Shown here in pieces: positions 20,535-31,809 of a stretch of DNA of 64,000 nucleotides. Location: the NCBI GenBank assembly GCA_022315425.1, contig JAIUPT010000036.1, forward strand, positions 1 to 64,000, read 5' to 3'. A program made the translations under genes and the position numbers. The notes beneath the pieces were generated by a model that saw only the letters and a list, made by a program, of their open reading frames with translations, ran no database searches and was not told the DNA's origin. The stretch comes from Pseudevernia furfuracea (Eukaryota; Ascomycota; Lecanoromycetes; Lecanorales; Parmeliaceae). Every line of letters starts with the position of its first letter. Position 1 is the first letter of the stretch.

Positions 20535-20857
20535 GCTTGTTGGGACGTTAAGTTTAAAATTAGGTGACAATTAAACGCTAGGCTAATCACTGGACCATCA
20601 TTACCTGGTCAAAAAACCGAATTAACACTGTAATTTCAAGTCTTCTAACACGGGATGCATGCTCCCTAAAACCCGCACCATCCCGGGCCGTCTGGTGAAA
20701 GGGCTTACATTATGTTCAGTCCATCAACATATTCCAAGAGTATAAAGCTCTAGCAGGGGAAAGTATTCAAGTGCAAGCATAGCCAGTGACTGTGCCCAAA
20801 CCACTCCGCTTCATTTCTATGAGAACACAACGCAACCACTGCATTCCAACGCCGTCA
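20535..20857. other. Spacer, nothing seen
   Basis: No coding or structural signal beyond background. Confidence 0.4.
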
Positions 20858-21721
20858 TCACCCGTTTACCTCGTCCTCTACCCCAGCAGCCGGCCAAGCC
20901 CCCCAGGCCGCCGCAATCCCCAATTTAAGGCCACCCACAACCCATAACGTTGTTTGCATCCTGCCCGTGCTTACCGAGAGGAAGCCACCAGCAACAGCAC
21001 CGACCACCACAGCCACAAAGGCACCGATTCTCTGGTTTCTCTTTCCATTCTCGGCCCACTTGGCCAGGAGACGGGGGTCGGCCGCAACGTCGTGCAGCAT
21101 ACTCGTTAGTACCACCGTTGGTATGGTGTCATGACCTAGGGCGCGCGAAGCGACGATTTGGCCCGCGGATTGGAAACTTAGCAGTGCGATGGGCAAACAC
21201 TGACGCCAGTCGATCTCATCGTTCAGGAGGCGGAGGCGGCCTTCGACGAGCTCCGCTTGTATAAAGACAGCTGCAAGCAACACGATCGCTGCCTGCACGA
21301 CGAAACTGAGGATGAAAGTCCCCCGCCGACGGTTTCCAAGTATGCGGGTTGTGTGAGCGAAGACAGCGCATCCCAATACGAAGGCGACAATAGCTATCAG
21401 ACTCTTTGTCCACCGGTAGGGCCGTGTTGTTATGTGGGATGTTGAGGCACCGAGGCCGAAGAGAATTGTATTGCCCGTTTGGCCGGAGACGAAGGTGCCG
21501 TAGGCGTGAAAGAGGGTAGAATCTAGGAGACCAGTGATGAAGCAGCAGATGAAGAGGAGGTTGCAGGTGTGGGCGAGGGAGATCGGGGAGGAGAGGAAGG
21601 TGAGGAGGCGGGAGGAGCGGCGACCGAGAGGAGCGGAAAGGGCATGTTTGTCGTTGAGGGAAGGGAGCAGAGACGGAGTAGTGGAGTTTGATTTTGGGTG
21701 GGGGAGGCTGAATAGAGGCAT
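20858..21721 (-). CDS. DUF1275 (YoaK-type) membrane protein
   Basis: A 287-residue intronless protein from the ATG at 21721. After a Ser/Pro-rich N-terminus come about six or seven hydrophobic helices. Family signatures are visible: a first helix followed by GLLDSTLFHAYGTFVSGQTGN, where the F-x-x-x-x-TGN part is the DUF1275 hallmark, and later LSFQSAGQIVASRALG and IPTVVLTSMLHDVAAD. Length fits the family (about 220-290). These proteins sit in a membrane and are widespread in fungi and bacteria; their transport or other role is not established. The gene looks intact. Confidence 0.85.
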   Translation of the reverse strand: MPLFSLPHPKSNSTTPSLLPSLNDKHALSAPLGRRSSRLLTFLSSPISLAHTCNLLFICCFITGLLDSTLFHAYGTFVSGQTGNTILFGLGASTSHITTRPYRWTKSLIAIVAFVLGCAVFAHTTRILGNRRRGTFILSFVVQAAIVLLAAVFIQAELVEGRLRLLNDEIDWRQCLPIALLSFQSAGQIVASRALGHDTIPTVVLTSMLHDVAADPRLLAKWAENGKRNQRIGAFVAVVVGAVAGGFLSVSTGRMQTTLWVVGGLKLGIAAAWGAWPAAGVEDEVNG

Positions 21722-24700
21722 TTCCTGGTTGGAGTGGATCTTGAGATCGGTCTGTGAGCCTGGTGCTCACGTCGTCGATGGCCTAACTCTTGTGGGCAAC
21801 GAAGCGAGAAAGAGTCCTCGAAGCACTGAAACTGTGATTGTAGGAGAAGTACACCGTGTTGCCGAGAACCATGGGCTCAGGCAATGAGGAAATCATGGCT
21901 TAAAGTAGATGCGCAAAGTCGATCCTGAGACAATGACGTGATCTGACAAACGGAGAAGACTTTCCTTTCTATCTCTCACCCCAACGTTAATGCATGATTG
22001 TCCACACAACAGCGGTGTGTGATAACAAGAACCTACTGATTGCGTATTGCTATAGTTTTCTTTCTATCGCCAATTACGCAACCTTCCTGGCGCAGGTATA
22101 TGCGTCTAGATTATTTCAGTCCAATTGCTATCCCCACAGAAGGTCCACTTGGTTGGAAGGTATGCATGCCAAGATTCCTCACGGGCGAGGTGGTGTCAGG
22201 CGGTGAAGGGTGCTTGACAAGAGTCTGGGCTCAAATATGCAGCTTGGTCATTGGATTTTCGTGTTCTGATGACTCCACCGCTGCCATGACTAACTCCAAG
22301 TCAGTAATTTTATTTTTGGAGATTAAGAAGCTGGAGTTCAAGTATCAAATATAGTGGACAGTGTGTGCAGCGTCTAAGTCTGTGTATTTGGTCGTATGAT
22401 CGCGGAGAAGCTTCGATCTTTGATTCAAAGTTAGTTGTCAAGATGAAGATCTTGGGTAATCGCGACCCGTGCCTCGCACCTCGGGTTGATCTTCACAACT
22501 TGATGCGGAGCATTTGCTACCTATCATGGAGATAAGATGCCGGAAAGTGGAGCGCTGATTCCCACGGAGCTGACGCGTCACATGTCAAGGCTATAACTGA
22601 TGCTATGGCGATGAAGGTTCCGAGAAGGAAGGTTTCTGCGGCAGATACCGTCGGGTGCGCCGACCGGGACCATAATAGTGAACCTAGACCTCGAGTGGTG
22701 GCGCTGGCGACTAGTCAGAAAAGGAAGTGAATATACACGGGAAATGGAGTATAGATCTGGTAGGACGCCTCTTGCGTGCCAAGGAAATGAAATCTGCAGG
22801 CCAAGCAGGGCCAAGACAGGCTGTGCACTTGGCTGCAGCTAGATATCACATCATAATCGATCATGCGAAATGCAGTCACCTGGTTGAAAGAACGCAATTC
22901 CACCACTTACTACCAAGTCTCCCTCTGAGACTGGACCACTGATGCCATCTGTTCAAGGGTTGAGTTGAATGTTAGGAAAGTTCATAATGGGTTAAAGTTG
23001 CTTCAATGACGACATGTACCTCTATATACCTTCGCTTGAAATGCTTGTCCCCTTCGTAGTCGTACAACCCTCGGTCTATCGCGGGAAGGAGAATAAAAGG
23101 GTCCTTGTGGAGTCTAGACTATCGATCTCTCACCGCAACATGTGCCGCGATACCAGTCAGTGTTACAGAAGACCCGATGATTGGTGGGTATAAGAATCAA
23201 AGTAGCACATGGAAAGACAAGTTGTGATCCGCAGTGTGAGATATGACAAGTCTCACTTCAAGCACTTGTCGTTCTAGACTTCTCTCTTTTCCGGGTGCGC
23301 CAAGATAGAGCGTCTTGGCACCACACATCAGGGTCTTGACTGTAGGGCTGAATATTGACTAATGCGTTCATGGATTAGGGTTAGGGTTACATTCCCCGAT
23401 TCCATCAGTTGTTTCGCCGAGGTATTTAGTTCGTATTAGGTTCGATTCCTAATGGCGCTGGTACAATGGTGTTGCGGTGCTTTTATTTTCTTCAGTACGG
23501 TCCCCTTTGAATAATGACTGAGCCTGCAGAGGAAGAATTTGCGAAAGCAGATTCGTTGGCCATTGAGCGGCACTCAACTTCGATCGCCCGATAAAAAAAA
23601 TTTAGAAATGAAGGACCTCTTCGTGATATGTATGTTGTTTATATTCTGGTCTGACGGTGGAAAGCTGAGACGCTAGCGAAAAGGCACCAAGCTATGTCTT
23701 AGAGTGCCGTCAAAGTAAAGCTCTTCACGCCCATTTTCGACTGTTGACCGCTTCCACTAGATCACAACCCATCCACAATTCCTCAACACCCACAATCACG
23801 AGGGAAGTGGCATCCATACACCTCCACACAAACATCTGCTCACAAATACCCTTCCTAAACCACCTAGCCCTCGCATCTCTCCTCCTCTCGGTCCCGCCTC
23901 TCCCACCTTGAAGTTCCTCCAGTCACGGCACTCAATGATCCGGATTATTAGTGTTGGGCTTAGCCAGTCCACCTTGAAGCTATACGCATATTTCATGTTC
24001 CACGCGTGGAGAATAGTCCTCTCATAGCTTAGGCCAGTCCGGTGTAGTAGGCTAGGAGGTCGAAGCTGAGAACTGGGCGCCTTGATCATGCTTGCACAAC
24101 AATCTCCCCTTTCCCCGCTCTTTCCTTTCCCCGCTCTTTCCTCTCCACGAGCTCACTCTGTCGGGCGACATTGTCTTCCCCGCTACGATATGCCTCAGCA
24201 CTATTATTCAAGGGAGGCTAGGCTTGTCTACACCCATACTAGAACAGAGTTGAAACGGGCGGGCCAAAAGAGACGAGGTACATGTTCGGTCGGATCGTTT
24301 GATGAAAATCCGAGGCGGCCAGAAGGGCCTTGTTTGGCTGCTCAGGGGCTTTCTTGGTAAAAGAGGATTCTTAGGAGCGATGGGGGATTATCGGATGGGT
24401 GGTTAGAGGGCGAATTTTGCGACCCAGAATCAAAAGACAAAATGCAATGCGTTGTTAGGCTTTTCAAGGAGCTAATACACCTCAAGTTCGGAAAGCACTC
24501 TATCCACGTCACGGTCCACTTTACTGTTATCAAAGAATAGACTCGATCGATCTGCAGCATCAACACTCCCAATGTTCTTCGGCGGCATCACAACCCCCTG
24601 AAACCCATCCGCCTCCTCAATGAGCCACCATTTCAGTTGCTGAAACCCTGCGGCTTAGCCATCGTTGTTTTCGGTATATCTTGACAAAGATATCTCCGCT

Positions 24701-24918
24701 TAAATAGTTCTCTAGTGATTGGACCGCAGTCAAACAGGTGGAGACGTGGGTGTTTGAAACGATTTGCTGAATTCAACAGCTTGTTTACGAATAAGTGTTT
24801 GGCTTCTTGAATTGAGCAAATTCAAAGAGTAAGGTAACGCTGTGAGAATTCCTCTGCGATCGGCGAAACTTCGGATAGTCCTTTTTCAGCTACACACAGC
24901 CATGCGATCGAATATGAC
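21722..24918. other. Long spacer with telomere-like motif and no supported gene
   Basis: About 3.2 kb without a gene I can defend. A reverse frame at 23796-24089 (97 codons) is the most protein-like stretch but is not recognised. A (TTAGGG)-type motif is at 23375-23389. Confidence 0.4.
23375..23389 (+). repeat. Interstitial telomere-like motif (TTAGGG)2TTA
   Basis: Two and a half perfect TTAGGG units in otherwise ordinary DNA. The same motif recurs at 1382-1394, 1471-1483 and 52759-52774. Such boxes bind Tbf1/TRF-like proteins in fungi or mark old end-joining events. Neither can be decided here. Confidence 0.7.
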
Positions 24919-25215
24919 GCTGGAGCGGCACATTCACTGGGCCGCATTTCTGAGACATCTGACATCTGTCTGCATCATCATTTATCAATCTGTTCATCTC
25001 ATACAACGTATCAACGATGCAAACTTGCCCCAATGCTGGTTCCAAAACGAGGTTGGTCGTATCATTTGAAACAAAGCTGGGGCGGCGCATTTCATTGGGC
25101 CTCGTTTCCGAGACATCTGACATCTGACAGCATCCTCATTTTGCGGATTCTCCAGCCTGTGCAGCATACCAACGATGCGGGAAAGCCCTTCATGTTGGCT
25201 CCCAAAGGAAAACCA
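24919..25215 (+). repeat. Diverged tandem duplication, period about 157 bp
   Basis: A GCTGGAGCGGCACATTCACT-type segment starting at 24919 recurs as GCTGGGGCGGCGCATTTCAT at 25076. Both are followed by a nearly identical GAGACATCTGACATCTG core and later AACGATGC and CCAAA blocks. Reading frames cross both copies on both strands without a recognised protein. This may be a fragment of a gene with internal repeats. Confidence 0.6.
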
Positions 25216-26570
25216 GCGAAGTACCTCGATCAAGGTCCGCAGTTTCTTGATGGGGCAAACTTGAAATATCGCATGGCTTTACTACAGAGCTCGATTTATG
25301 AGCGGCTAGGCTCTTGCATCAAGCACAAGCTCTTCGCCTTGCAGCCAAAGGCTTTTACCAATGGGGCCGTCAACGCAGCCATTACCCTTTCGAGACCATA
25401 TCCCGACATCCTGCGGCCTGCCCAACAGCAGACTCTTGTGCGACTCGCATTTATTTTTTTTTGGATCTTCGCCCCCGGGTATTTCTAACTATTTCTAACT
25501 ATGAAGTATGAGGCGCAGTGTGTCCATACTGGCGAATCAACCTTTCAGCCTCTTGGTCCACCAAATTCTGTCTGAGACGCACGCCAATGCTATTCCCTAC
25601 TTTGAAAAACCTCAACACCTAGTAAGCCCAAGCTTCAAAGTGTCCCAACGCATGGCACATACCCAACCGATGAAGTCACTCATTCGATGACAGTACCTTT
25701 CAGCTAACGTGTGGCATCTTCCTTTCCGTTAATGTCTTCAGTTTCATACTCAAGCTGGCCGGTTCTGAAACTCATGCGATTCCATTTTGTTCGACATGAA
25801 ATCGGAAGTTGAAACATTTCTCAACGGCCCCATCCTGGGGCGCAGTCGGGGTGGAGACGAATGTGGTCATCTGCAACATCTGAATGTTGATATTCTCCGA
25901 CTAGGAGTGGAAATTCACGAGAAAGATCTTCAAACACGAAACCTAGGTCTGGGAGAAGAGCTTCAAAGTAGAAAGCATGGAATGTTCCAAACACTAGGTA
26001 GAAAGATTTACACAGCCTCATGGTGCTATAGCGATGGCTCAAAGGTATATAAGCCTACTCGATGACCCATGAGATTTATCATCTTCTCACACAGACATCC
26101 ATTTTCTATCTCAGCATCAAGTGCATTCCACCCTTTCAGATCCTCAACTATTCTGGCCTTCTCTTCTTGAGTAACTGCAATATGTTCTACAGCTCCTTGA
26201 TTTGCCTCTTTTGCGCTGTCACTCGCTTCCCCTTGGTCTACTGTATTCCAGTTGGAGGAGCAGCACCACTGCAATTGGTTGATGTTGCAGGCGCACCTAC
26301 CGATGACGTGTCTTGCCAAACTTTTAGTAGAAGTATAGCCAAGTCTTACCTCCTGAATATACGGGGACTTCAAGCTGAACTAAACTTCGCTGTACGGCCC
26401 TGTGTGTCAGCCACCCTGCGCTTTTCAAAGCGAGAAGCAGCACGTAGAATAGCTCAAGTGAAGGTCCGTGTGTCATGATCTTATTTTAACGGGTTCCAGT
26501 TCATCACTAACATGTCATATCTCTTGAATGATGAGTTATCCTCTCTGTTTTCTTAGCGGCACGTTGTTCC
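25216..26570. other. Spacer with open frames but no recognised gene
   Basis: A forward frame at 25033-25488 and overlapping frames at 26026-26478 on both strands are open. None shows a domain, and forward and reverse frames overlap, so I do not call a gene. Confidence 0.35.
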
Positions 26571-27898
26571 TTAGATGCCAAGCTCTCTCGCCTCCCATCT
26601 CCGCATCCTCAGCGGTGGCACCAATGGTGACAGGGGTGCCAATATTGCTGGCCTCTGGTACCAGATCTCGCCTGCACTGTTGTTAACTCCACCAAATCCA
26701 GCATCTGTCTTCGGTCTGTACTCAAAAGGAACGTTGACCGAAGTGACTGCATGTTCGACATCGACAACACGAGGAGATATTTGTTCAATACGCTCAGCCC
26801 TGATCCCCAGAAGGAAAGGAAGGTGTCTTCCCAAGAACGGTCGCAAGACCATGAGACATCCGCAGATTACCGAAAGATTGGTCTCGACAACACCGAGGGA
26901 GCTAGGGATAATGATAGCGCGTGTCATGTTGGACTTGTGAAGGAGGCGGGCGATGAAGTAGACTCGGACCGCGCTGACGATGCATGTCCTGTGATACGGA
27001 TGTTAGAATTGATATGCGCTTGTGCTCTCAGAGGGCGGTATTTGCCAAAGTCTTACAATGAGCCGGTCACGTACACACCATACGTTAAAATCTTGACGTG
27101 CGCACTGACATTCCACTCCATCAGAAATGTTACTGGTACCAGAAGGACCATGATGTCGATAGCAAAGTTGATGGTACCATTGACGAGCAGCGGGGGAATG
27201 ATGATACAATGACCTGGTATATTCATATTCCAACTCTTAGCAATAGGATGACAATGCAACAAGAGAGCCAAGCAGGAGGCGATTACGTGGGCGATGATGA
27301 TGACCAAGACAACGTAGACTCTGACGCGAAGGTTTTTGTTGGGGAATACCCGGAGGTAGGACATCAGTATGGCGACTTTTGTGAGAGCGGTTGCTGGGAC
27401 GTAAAGATAGATTGCGGCTGCAGCCGACTGGGCGGCTGGTGAGCATGTACCATTGATGTGATGGAGCAGACTCTTACCTTGTCAGAGAGAAGGGAGGAGT
27501 CTAATGGTATGTCCCATAAGTGCCTTCCATTGAAGTTACTTTCCGGTTCTGGTCATGCTTTTTAGAGATCGGCTCGGTCGGATATGCATTGTAGTCCTTA
27601 CTTAGATGAATTCCCGTCGATGTAGCGCTAAATATCCAAGCTGCGATGGTAACATCTACCGAAATTCAGCCATGTAGCCGTCGTGGTAGGATGTCTCTGA
27701 CTCACAGTCCTCAGCGAAAAAAGTTCTTAAGATTCGGACTTTGGTGTATATTCGCAAAGCTAGGAAAATCGTTGAGAGACTGAGAAGTACGGCGCTGATT
27801 GGAACAATGCCGTCAGCGACGTCATTGCGGTTGGCGACTCTAGGCGTCACGCCCACAGAAGATGAAACAACGCTCTCTATAGACTGGCTGCTCTTCAT
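26571..27898 (-). CDS. Fungal rhodopsin-domain integral membrane protein (Pth11-like class)
   Basis: Five exons on the reverse strand: 27898-27706, 27655-27602, 27548-27478, 27427-27057 and 26988-26571. The introns are 50, 53, 50 and 68 nt, all GT-AG. The joined frame is 368 residues with no stop. The order matches the fungal seven-helix rhodopsin-domain family: first helix then LALRIYTKV, a conserved acidic D-Y after the second intracellular turn, GRHLWDIPL, YLRVFPNKN, CHPIAKSW (family C-x-P-x-x-x-x-W), LLVPVTFL, YGVYVTGS and a V-E-x-N-L-S-V-I-C final helix (EVN in the usual form). A 90-residue cytosolic tail follows. The family includes plasma-membrane receptors such as Pth11 relatives, but this protein has no CFEM domain and its ligand is unknown. 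It is intact, in contrast to many neighbours. Confidence 0.85.
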
Positions 27899-30519
27899 TT
27901 TGAGTACTGAGATGACGATTGCAGCGAGCAGTCAGGAACTCAAGCATTAATTTGTATTCCCACAAATCTTGTAACGTCTTTCGAGATTTGTAACGGAAAG
28001 AGTAGTCATCCACACCAATGCTCTTCACCAAGACGAAAGCCGTAATGGGTCCGGGAGTCTGTCCAAGGCTGTCAATAACACTGCAGATTTCGGGCTGGTT
28101 TGAAAAGGAAGATCTGACTTGTGGACGGGCATCCCTGAAAATAGGAGACGTCCAAGGATGACAGTTGCTATAGCAGGTCAAAACAATTAGATCGGAGGAT
28201 AAGTAAATACTGCAAATCTCTAGGGAATCACGATGGTGGGGAAGGTCATGCCGAGGATGCGGTTTTAATTATCCCCGCTTTTGCCCATCTTGCTATTGCT
28301 ACCTAACGATTCTCCTCGACCAAAAGGGTATCGATAACGGGTATTCAATAAAGAAGCCAAAGTCACGGCCGATCATCTCCGCTGAGCAATGAAGAGTGGA
28401 GCGCAGGGGCGCTAGGAATGAGCACGGTTGGTTCTAGTGACGGAGCTCGCTTCTGTAGGCGCTTAGAAAATCAATTGAGGGCATTAGAGCCACTATTTCC
28501 AAGCTCAGCTGTTGGTGTATTTGACAATCGTTGCGGGATCTTGTAGAAAGGCGTCCGGATTCGGCTTAAGGTGTTGCAGGCTAGTATCTAGCAATACTCG
28601 TCATCGCTCAGTGGCTTCCTCGACGGGAGGGGAAAGTTATCTCTGTGAGAATGCGTGCAGTAGTGTTTGGGGCTGACTGAAGATCGTGAGGAAGATCGAA
28701 GTTGCCAAAACACAAGATGTCAGAAGGATAGGAAGGAGATCTTACAGTCATAAGTCGCCCCAAGGTCTCGCTGCTCCTCCAAGTTCAACCACCCACTATT
28801 ATGGCTCAAACAATCAGCTTTGCAGTGAGTCCTCAATGCATATACCTTATGTCATGACGTATTTGCTTGTCCTTTTTAACCCAGGCGTTGGCCCCTCAAT
28901 TTAGCATGCCCACGGGACTGGCCGTGCATCTTCGGAGATGTTTTTATGGCGATCACGGGACCTTGCAGGTTGCCTAAGGAGCGGATTACTTGTATGCGTG
29001 GGATTCTGCAGAAAGGCATCCCGATCTAGCAGTAAGCGCTAAGGGTCCGCAAGGTCGAGCCGTAGACGAATTCACGGATTTCGCAGGGTAGAGGTACGAT
29101 GACCTTCGCAACTAGCACAAAATTACAAGGTGCGCTATGATATCAGCTGATAAGCTGCATCGCGCGGTCCAATAAGTCAAGCTTATTTTATATCAGGTCA
29201 ACTTCGAAACGCGGCCTGGCGACAGCAGCACAACCTTTCTCAGCCTTTCTCTGGCAGCATCGGGCTATGAGGCCAGGGCCATGCTCGTCCCCTTCCCAGC
29301 ATCCCCCAGATCAAATCCTCCCAGGACAATTTTTCGAAACACCTTACCCCGCTCGTATTTCTTCGAAGCATTCTTGGTTTTCCAAGATCCCGATCTTCAA
29401 AGACATGGCTGATGTATTGCAAATCTCTCAGCGCTCCCTCACCATGTAAGCAAGTTGTCAGACCATTCATAACACAGTCGGCCAGGTTGCAGATTTACGC
29501 ATCAAATTCGGCGCCATTCCAAGCCTTGTCGAGCAGGAAGATTATGTCATTGTCTTAATAGCGGTCAAAGCCCACTACGTTCCCACCACGCTCCAGGCTT
29601 TGCTAAGTCAAGGTCATTGAGAGAGGCTTGAATTAGACCAAGGCATAATAAAAGACGGATTGTATCGAGCGGCAAGAATTGAGTTACCACATAATCGCCG
29701 TGAGCCGTCTCGCTATACCATCACTCATGGACTCGGATTCCATGCTGCACTGAAGCCATAGTCTTGCCTACACTTAGATTCACGCAGTTCACGCCGCTCA
29801 TGCTAATTGTCACGCCTACTCCGGTGCTGGAAAACCCGACAGGAAGACCATGTTACAGGGATCATGCTGCGATACTGTACAAGTACCTAAATTACTGTAC
29901 GAGTTGCACAAAATTATACTTTATGCAAGGAATTGTGCGAAGACCTGCGAGCGGGCCTGTTCCGCTGAGGGCCTTATTGGTCTTGGCGTTCTTGGCACGG
30001 AGTAACTAGGTAGGTGATTGGAGTAGTCTTTCGCAACTTGAAGCTCATTACGGCATACACCTCCTATCGAGGATTGGACTTGCGAGGGAAATTGAGAAAT
30101 ACCCATGGGACCACCAAATTCTATAGAATTCGACAGATATATCTGCAGTATGGGAGTATATATTCTAGACCATTACTACCTGCATGAAAAACCTGAGTCG
30201 CAACCATCATCAGCAGAGAAAATACTCGTATTCGCTACACATTCTCACAATCTCCCAAGTCTCGACCAAGTTGTCATTCTTCACCCCGACAACTGCATAA
30301 AATGTACGCCTTAAGTTCGGCTGCCTTTATCTCGTAATCACCATGCCGTCTGTCCACAAATCAAAGTGCTGGACCAACGACTGACGGAAGAACGAGCGAC
30401 TGTGATAGCAAATTCTCGTATTTCTCTATAATCCTCCTCACCTCAAAGATGGACGAGTTTATCCTTCCTCTTGTCCATGGTCAAGCCGAGCATTATTACT
30501 GCCTTCCGAGAAATCCCAA
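27899..30519. other. Spacer, no supported gene
   Basis: About 2.6 kb upstream of the rhodopsin-domain gene and downstream of the SDR. A forward frame at 29267-29619 is open apart from one TAA but shows no recognisable domain. No repeats or RNA genes were seen. Confidence 0.4.
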
Positions 30520-31604
30520 TTAGACCCTTTGGCCAAAAAACTCCATAAAGTCTTTCGCCTCGCCTTCCAAGTACTCTTTCATCTTAATCCCCCCATTCAA
30601 TCCTTCAAGGTCGTCCCGCAAATCGAATGTTTCAGTGGCTCCAATCGCTAGAGCTCGGCCTATCACTGCACATCAGCAGCAACGTACCCAAAACCACGAT
30701 TTGATTTTTCTTACCGCAGATAGTATCGTCCGCTGCACATCTAATAACAGCTTTGGCCACATCCTCTGCGTCACCAACGGGTAGTCCGTTCATCCTGCAA
30801 GTCGCTGCAAGACCTTTCGACATTGGAGTATCCATGACCCAGGGCGCAATCAGGTTCATTCGATAGCCCAAATCCTCCATCGTTGATCTTGCCGAACGGA
30901 ACAAGCCTCTAATAGCCCACTTAGATGCCGTGTAATCGGCATCTTCAAGTTCAAGATAACCTGCCAATGAGCTTATGACTACAAGACACTTTCGAAATTT
31001 CGACGTTGGTTTGGTTTGGGATGAGGGAGGTAGTGCAAAGTAATGCTGGGCCAATTTACTGGTATAGTACACACCCTTAGCGTTGACATCAAGATTGCGA
31101 TCAGCGCTCCGCGGCAGTGGTGGATCGTTTTCCAATGATGGCTTTTCTTCGTCTGGTGCTACGAATGGTTGGCCTGCCACTCCAGCGGCGGCAACCACAA
31201 TGTCAATACTCTTCCGACTCGAAAATTTAATTGCACTTTTGAAAGCATTCACTTGAGACTGCCAGTCTGTTACATCGGTGAACACAAAATTGAGCCTGAT
31301 CCATATTAGAGAAGCTTCAACTTTCAGTGTTTCATATGTGACTAACAGACTTACCGCAATTCCTTTAGGCTCAATGCTGCAACAAAAGCTTTGCCTGCGC
31401 TCTCATTGACGTCCGCAATCGTCACAAAAGCTCTGTATCACGTTGGCTCTGTAATACTTATAATTGATCTAAACCTTACCCTTTCTCTGCAAAGCTGGTG
31501 GCGATCAAAGCTCCTAAGCCCGATGCTCCGCCTGTTACAAATGCACATCTGTCCCTCAATGTAGAGAGATCCAAAGTCTTTGACAGATCAGCGACGGGTG
31601 TCAT
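30520..31604 (-). CDS. Short-chain dehydrogenase/reductase (classical SDR)
   Basis: Four exons on the reverse strand: 31604-31480, 31432-31355, 31295-30715 and 30665-30520. The introns are 47, 59 and 49 nt, GT-AG. The product is about 309 residues. The NAD(P)-binding motif TGGASGLG is at residues 24-31 and an Asp follows the second strand (TIADVN), which favours NAD over NADP. The catalytic Y-x-x-x-K is YTASK (about Tyr189 and Lys193), with Ser in VVISSLAG about 12 residues earlier. The C-terminus (FDLRDDLEGLNGGI) only comes into frame through the last intron. It resembles fungal 15-hydroxyprostaglandin-dehydrogenase-like SDRs, several of which serve secondary metabolism, but no cluster partner is adjacent. 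Start at the ATG at 31604; it shares a 205-bp divergent promoter with the channel gene. Confidence 0.85.
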
Positions 31605-31809
31605 GATGGCACTCAACAAGGAAAATAGACGAAGGGTGGGACGGAGAGAAAAGCTTGCTGGCTTTGGCTTGACACTCCGCGGTTACGATTAATGCGCCCA
31701 CCGAAAGTTAACCGTGATTAGCTTAGCGTATTTCGGACGCAAACTTCCGGCGGGGAATTTTTATTTCTTTCTTATTTTTTTTTGCACGACATATAATAAC
31801 ACAAATGGC
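31605..31809. promoter_or_regulatory. Divergent promoter between SDR and Yvc1-like channel
   Basis: The 205-bp gap between two start codons facing apart must hold both promoters. It includes a T-rich run (CTTATTTTTTTTTGC near 31770) just upstream of the channel start. No specific operator was recognised. Confidence 0.4.

Noticed and set aside
21216..21770. 184-codon reverse frame overlapping the DUF1275 gene
   Set aside because: A shifted frame of the same strand with a Pro/Arg/Leu-rich shadow composition.
23425..23462. TTAGG-TTCGATT-CCTAA, a perfect tRNA T-arm-like hairpin
   Set aside because: No matching acceptor, D or anticodon arms lie upstream, so it is not a tRNA gene.
26026..26478. 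Antiparallel frames of 115 and 138 codons
   Set aside because: Each is the other's antisense and neither shows a recognisable domain, so no call could be defended.
31714..31809. N-terminal 32-codon extension of the Yvc1-like channel
   Set aside because: It runs through a T-rich promoter-like stretch. The ATG at 31810 begins the part that looks like the family.
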